Source of the DNA: Impatiens glandulifera
Taxonomy: Eukaryota; Streptophyta; Magnoliopsida; Ericales; Balsaminaceae
Direction: 5' to 3'
Assembly: GCF_907164915.1 (NCBI RefSeq)
Contig: NC_061863.1
Span: 64,890,864 to 64,954,863 of the forward strand
DNA: 64,000 nucleotides
The position numbers and the translations under genes are program-made. The notes under the pieces were generated by a model. The model did no database searches, was not told where the DNA came from, and saw nothing but the letters and a program-made list of their open reading frames with translations. This document shows, in pieces, positions 59,884 to 64,000 of the stretch; positions within the stretch are counted from its first letter, which is position 1, and the number at the start of each line of letters is the position of its first letter.

Positions 59884-60140
59884 ATCCCAGGGCAATTCGA
59901 GGTACTGAGTTTGTCACATCTCTTACAAGACCGTTAACTGTAACAGTGGCGAACGGGCATCAGTTAATAACCAACAGTGAATGCAGGGGTCTGAAATTGT
60001 CTTCCCAGGGTGAGGATTTTGTTGTTAATGCAAGACTGATGTCCATACCAAAATATGATATCATTTTGGGGATCGAATGGTTGTCAACCTTGGGTAATCT
60101 AAACTGGGATTTTAATGTATTGGTAATGTCCTTTCAATAA
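59847..60140 (+). pseudogene. Retrotransposon aspartic protease region, cut by a stop
   Basis: 97 residues in a frame different from gag. The active-site motif is LVDSGSTHNFV with catalytic Asp, and the IIL-GIEWL region completes the fold. A TAA at 60138-60140 ends it. The same frame continues just after (60150 onward), so the stop is a point disruption within pol. Downstream, reverse transcriptase and RNase H are absent. Confidence 0.82.
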
Positions 60141-60149
60141 TCAGGAAGA

Positions 60150-61760
60150 ATGGTGAATTTACACGGTAATACTACCAAGGAAGTGAAAATGTTAGAAGGC
60201 CGAACCTTGGGAACTACAATCAGAAAGGGATTTTGCTCAGCAATATCAGAATTTTCATCAGTTTTATTGAAAAAAATTGAGAAATCGTGGAGTCAAGATT
60301 TGAACTTAAAGAAGATCATTTCAACATTAGAGACAGATCCGTCAGGGATAAAAGAGTTTTCCTTCATCAAAGGCCAGCTGCGTAAAGAAGGGCGTTTGGT
60401 GGTGGGTTGTGATAGAGATCTGAGAACTTATGTTATTTCAACAATGCATAATTCAGCAGTGGGCGGACATTCAGGAGTAATGGTCACATATCAGAAACTG
60501 CGTCAAGCGTATTTTTGGAGGGGAATGGAACGAGATGTTAGAGAATTTGTGAGAAACTGTGTTATTTGTCAGCAACAGAAATGGGAGAATCAAGGGTATA
60601 AAGGGTTGTTGCAACCTTTGGCTATTCCTACATCAATTTGGAGTGATATTTCCATGGATTTCATTGAAGGTCTGCCTAAAGTCAATGGGTATTCTGTTAT
60701 TTTTGTAGTGGTGGACAGACTCTCCAAGATGGCTCATTTTGTTAGGTTGAAACATCCATTTTCTGCTAGTGATATTGCTCAAGTGTTCATAGATAATATA
60801 TATCGATTACATGGAATGCCGCTGACCATTGTAAGTGACAGGGATAAAATCTTTGTGAGTAATTTTTGGAAGGAATTGTGTAAATTGCAAGGTATTGAGC
60901 AGGCCATGTCATCAGCATATCACCCACAAACCGATGGGCAGACGGAAGTGGTTAATCGAAGCCTGGAAACTTATTTGCGTTGTATGGCAGGTCAAAAACC
61001 TAAGTCATGGGTAAAGTGGCTTCCTTTAGCTGAATGGTGGTACAATACAAACTTTCACTCGGCAGCGTTATCGTCACCATATGAAATCGTGTATGGTCAA
61101 CCTCCACCAGTTCATCATCCATACTTAGCAGGGGACTCAAGGATTGAGGCAGTGGACCGCAGTTTGTCGGCAAGGGAAGAGACATTGAAACTTTTGAAGT
61201 TTCATCTCCAACGGGCACAACATCGGATGAAGCATCAATCAGACAAAAGAAGGGTCGACTGTGTTTACCAAGTGGGGGATTGGGTGTTTGTTAAGCTACA
61301 ACCATACAGACAATCTTCGGTGAGAGGAAAAATGCACAAACTCAGCCCTAAGTTCTATGGACCCTTTCAAATAATGGAAAGGGTGGGGAAGGTGGCTTAC
61401 AAGATTGACATTCCGTCCACAGCAAAAATGCACAATGTTATGCACATTTCTCAGCTAAAGAAAAAGGTGGGAAATGCAGTAACCAATCCTCATATTCCTA
61501 TCCTACAAGAGGACAGCCTTGTGGAACCAGTGGCAATTCTAGATGAGAGAATTGTTTGGAAGGATGGAGTCAGTACGGGACAATTCCTGATCAGGTGGTC
61601 TAACGCTTCAGATGATGATGCTAGCTGGGAGGAAGAGTCATGGTTGATGACAAAGTATCCTCAATTTGTGTTGACGGTGGGAGACACACCTTCCTTCAAT
61701 CAACTTGTTCGTGGGCGAACAAGTGTTGATGGGGAGGCTAATGTTACGAGAGGATTTTAG
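60150..61760 (+). CDS. Retrotransposon integrase with chromodomain, after an RT/RNase H deletion
   Basis: 536 residues. The first 30-40 are remnant protease/RT linker. The HHCC zinc-binding domain follows (HNSAVGGHSG, CVICQQQK). The integrase core has DISMDFIEGLP, TIVSDRDKIF and, for the Glu, the YHPQTDGQTEVVNRSLE block. A GPF-type region (HKLSPKFYGPFQI) and a chromodomain-like end (ILDERIVWKDG, FLIRWSNASDDDASWEEESWL) complete it. No YxDD or other reverse transcriptase motif occurs between 60140 and 60400. Integrase joins element DNA to the host genome; the chromodomain in this group directs insertion to marked chromatin. The reading frame is intact, and it runs into the 3' LTR. Confidence 0.9.
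   Translation: MVNLHGNTTKEVKMLEGRTLGTTIRKGFCSAISEFSSVLLKKIEKSWSQDLNLKKIISTLETDPSGIKEFSFIKGQLRKEGRLVVGCDRDLRTYVISTMHNSAVGGHSGVMVTYQKLRQAYFWRGMERDVREFVRNCVICQQQKWENQGYKGLLQPLAIPTSIWSDISMDFIEGLPKVNGYSVIFVVVDRLSKMAHFVRLKHPFSASDIAQVFIDNIYRLHGMPLTIVSDRDKIFVSNFWKELCKLQGIEQAMSSAYHPQTDGQTEVVNRSLETYLRCMAGQKPKSWVKWLPLAEWWYNTNFHSAALSSPYEIVYGQPPPVHHPYLAGDSRIEAVDRSLSAREETLKLLKFHLQRAQHRMKHQSDKRRVDCVYQVGDWVFVKLQPYRQSSVRGKMHKLSPKFYGPFQIMERVGKVAYKIDIPSTAKMHNVMHISQLKKKVGNAVTNPHIPILQEDSLVEPVAILDERIVWKDGVSTGQFLIRWSNASDDDASWEEESWLMTKYPQFVLTVGDTPSFNQLVRGRTSVDGEANVTRGF
61728..61741 (+). other. Polypurine tract
   Basis: tggggaggctaa lies directly before the 3' LTR, the usual position for plus-strand priming. It overlaps the end of the integrase frame. 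Confidence 0.75.
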
Positions 61761-62254
61761 GGTTAGGTTTCTAACCCTTAATAAGTCGACGGATTGTTAA
61801 CGAAGTCGGCAGGTTCGGTAATTTCGGTAATTTCGTTGTTAATAAGCTGTATTCATACAACATGTTTTAGTTTGGAATAAGCTGTTACACAGCATATGAA
61901 AGGTCTTGTAGCAGTTGAGTAACTGCATTAGTTATAACAGAAGGGTAGTAACAGCTGGCCTTGCCAGCTGGCAAAGGCAGTTAGAGAGTCTGGTAAAGGG
62001 TGAATTATTCTGCCTTAAATATTTGCGGAACTGGAATAGAAACCACGCCTGATGAATTGACTCTTCAGGTAACCCTGATTAACTCTTCCTATTCCCATCT
62101 AATCTCTTCTTCTAATTCAATCTCTTCTTCTTATCAATTGCAGATCTGCAATTATTCTCATTCTCTACTCCTCTAATCTCTCATCTTATCGGCAGTTACT
62201 AAGGTACTGTCAAACCTAGATTCATATTGTATACGTATAGTTTTCATAATATCA
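61742..62254 (+). repeat. 3' LTR, 513 bp
   Basis: It has the same TG...CA ends as the 5' LTR and is followed by the ctctg target duplication. It carries an extra block at 61991-62098 (beginning tggtaaagggtgaattattc) not found in the 5' LTR, and lacks a short ctcactctaat repeat that the 5' LTR has. Confidence 0.95.
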
Positions 62255-62259
62255 CTCTG

Positions 62260-64000
62260 TGACAGGAAATACAGAGAAAAACACCTCTAGAGTAGTCACT
62301 TAATAGCTCACAAGACTCGAGATCAGTGTAGAACTCGATTATCTTTTCACTACCTTTATTTTCACTATCTGTTTATTGCTACCGACTATTTGTGGCTTCC
62401 ACATCTGACCCTGGCTTCCATATACAGTTAGTGAAAGAGCCAAAGAGAAAAAATGATCAGTTGTGGTGATACCATAGGTGAAACCATTTTTATTTGAGAG
62501 GGAATATTGAAATATTTAAAATATCATTAGAATAATATTATATCATGAGATTAAATATTATTAATCTCAATCTATAATAATTTAAAATAAGCTTAGGTAA
62601 GATAGGATAAGAGAATTTGGAAGAAAAAATCATTATGGTTTGTAATACTATTGTAGAGTAAATTTCATTGATTAAGATAAAATCAAGTTTACATTAGAGG
62701 TTATCAAAGGTCACGGTTTCATTCCCACATAGAACATCTTAAGCTGAAATCGGTGCCGTGTTAGCTTCTTAAACTAAAAAAAAAAGAATTTCAAACTTTA
62801 TTAATCAATTGCCTAGATATTAGGAACTATGCAAAGCATACAAAAAAAAAAAACTCAGATTTTTGAATTTTAAGTTCTGGGATGGTTATTATCAGCTAAT
62901 TACTGGCCAGGTTAACTTAGATTGAACCCTTTTTTTTTCTTTTTTCTTTTCTTCTAAATGGTCACAAAGGCTCCAATACACAACCTAGCTTGTGGCAATG
63001 AGCCTTTTGGCCTATACCACTATAAATTAAACCTTGTATACTTTGAATTTACATAAAACTATTATTAATTTTGGATTTGAGATGGTGCTAGCTCAACTCA
63101 TATTCAGGTTAGGGAAAGTTGGTTCTTAGATTGGTTAGAATATGTGCAAACAGAATCCAGAACAACATAGTGGTGGATGGAGGTATTTTGATTGATGACA
63201 TTTGGAAGAAAAGTGGGAGGGAGGGAAGAAGGCACTCTCTGCCCTGCCCAAAAAGCAAAGCCCCATGGCCACTCACTCACTGATCATGATCCTAATGGCT
63301 AATGCTGATATTGCTAATATATTAAGTCTTATCTGTTTCACTATTTTTAACCTCTCCTACTTGGTTTCTAGACTCCTCGGCTAAGTACCCTATTCCCTTT
63401 TCTTTTCTTCTGTGTTCCCCCCCATATGCTAATTAATTATTAAGAGAACCCCCAACCTTTCTTTATTTTTTCTTTTACTCATATTATTATGTGGAGCACT
63501 TCTTTATTAATTATGCACCTATTTTAAATTATCTGTATATTGTTCCTTATGACTTATGAGAGGTTCCTTTACATTAATGTAGATAACTTGTTTTCCCTTG
63601 GTGATTTGTTCTTCTATTGTAGAAAAATAAATAGAGGGTTTTGTTATATTGTACGGCTTAGCTAGCTTGATAATGTATATACATCCATACATCAACCATT
63701 CCCCCACTTGGTTTCTGTATATATATAGTTACGCGATTTGGCCCTCTACCACATATGCCTATTCCTTTTTCTTGGTGCAAAACCTGTATATAGATCTAAA
63801 GTTTTGTTCTTTATGCTTTGGAAATGCAATGCAAGTAGTTTTTTGGTTATTAAAAATGCACCCCTTTTATGCTTTTATAGCCATATGAAGACCTTCTGAT
63901 TAATTCTACATAAGTTAAAGCATCTCTTTTGTACTCCCAATGCATTTCAACCAATCATCAGTACTTTCGATTTGACACAATGTTCAAATGAATCCAATAT
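62260..64000. other. Intergenic DNA to the right edge
   Basis: No gene could be supported. The sequence is AT-rich. The patch 63200-63300 is less AT-rich (gggagggaagaagg, then gccctgccc and ccatggcc) but gives only a 60-codon ORF with no recognised features. Confidence 0.5.

Larger units (their letters stand above)
58118..62254 (+). mobile_element. Ty3/gypsy chromovirus-type LTR retrotransposon lacking reverse transcriptase
   Basis: Two LTRs (58118-58553 and 61742-62254), a 5-bp target duplication ctctg (58113-58117 and 62255-62259), a primer-binding site and a polypurine tract mark a complete insertion of 4.1 kb. The order is gag, protease and integrase with chromodomain, the Ty3/gypsy order, but reverse transcriptase and RNase H are missing between protease and integrase. 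A frameshift separates gag from protease and a stop follows the protease. It cannot move by itself, but could be mobilised by a relative. Confidence 0.95.

Noticed and set aside
63202..63384. 60-codon ORF near the right edge
   Set aside because: Short, no recognisable domain, and no neighbouring exon found.

Overview
The window is nuclear DNA from a dicotyledonous plant. It has AT-rich intergenic DNA, genes with short GT-AG introns and typical plant families: a PPR protein, a BEL1-like homeodomain protein, an NDR1/HIN1-like protein, a FANTASTIC FOUR-like protein and a FAR1/MULE transposase. I cannot name the species. All identifications come from reading the sequence and from memory of the families; no database search was run. 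Exon joins were placed by hand from splice sites and reading phase.

Region 1 (1 to about 10.6 kb) is the right-hand part of a large Mutator-like (MULE) element that starts left of the window. It carries a Ulp1-type cysteine protease gene (+ strand, 1-3697), a FAR1/MuDR-type transposase gene (- strand, 4728-7108) and, most unusually, an intact-looking five-exon gene on the - strand (7821-8908). That gene encodes little more than a tandem BRCT pair like the C-terminus of plant BRCA1/BARD1. A degenerate palindrome (GCGAA-n-TTCGC) is scattered through the non-coding DNA between and around these genes, and four 276-bp tandem repeats lie near the right end. I regard this as the most interesting part of the window.

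Region 2 (14.4-37.1 kb) is a run of ordinary host genes: a PPR protein (-), the succinate dehydrogenase iron-sulphur subunit (+), an NDR1/HIN1-like protein (+), tRNA-Asp(GUC) (-), a NEN-type exonuclease (-), TRAPPC12-like (-), the 18S rRNA aminocarboxypropyl transferase TSR3 (+), Acinus-like SAP protein (+) and a short-chain dehydrogenase (-). TRAPPC12 and TSR3 are divergent and share a 366-bp spacer with a telo-box. From memory, the NEN4/TRAPPC12 pair, with Acinus nearby, recalls an Arabidopsis chromosome 4 neighbourhood.

Region 3 (37.1-48.2 kb) is about 11 kb without a recognisable gene. It holds a short MITE with an 8-bp target duplication (its sister copy is at 12.9 kb), a 1.1-kb direct duplication and a 0.8-kb foldback element lying just upstream of the BEL1-like gene.

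Region 4 (48.5-55.3 kb) holds the BEL1-like homeodomain gene (+) and a FAF-like gene (-). Region 5 (58.1-62.3 kb) is a chromodomain Ty3/gypsy LTR retrotransposon with both LTRs and a 5-bp target duplication. It has lost reverse transcriptase and RNase H and also carries a frameshift and a stop. The last 1.7 kb shows nothing I can support.
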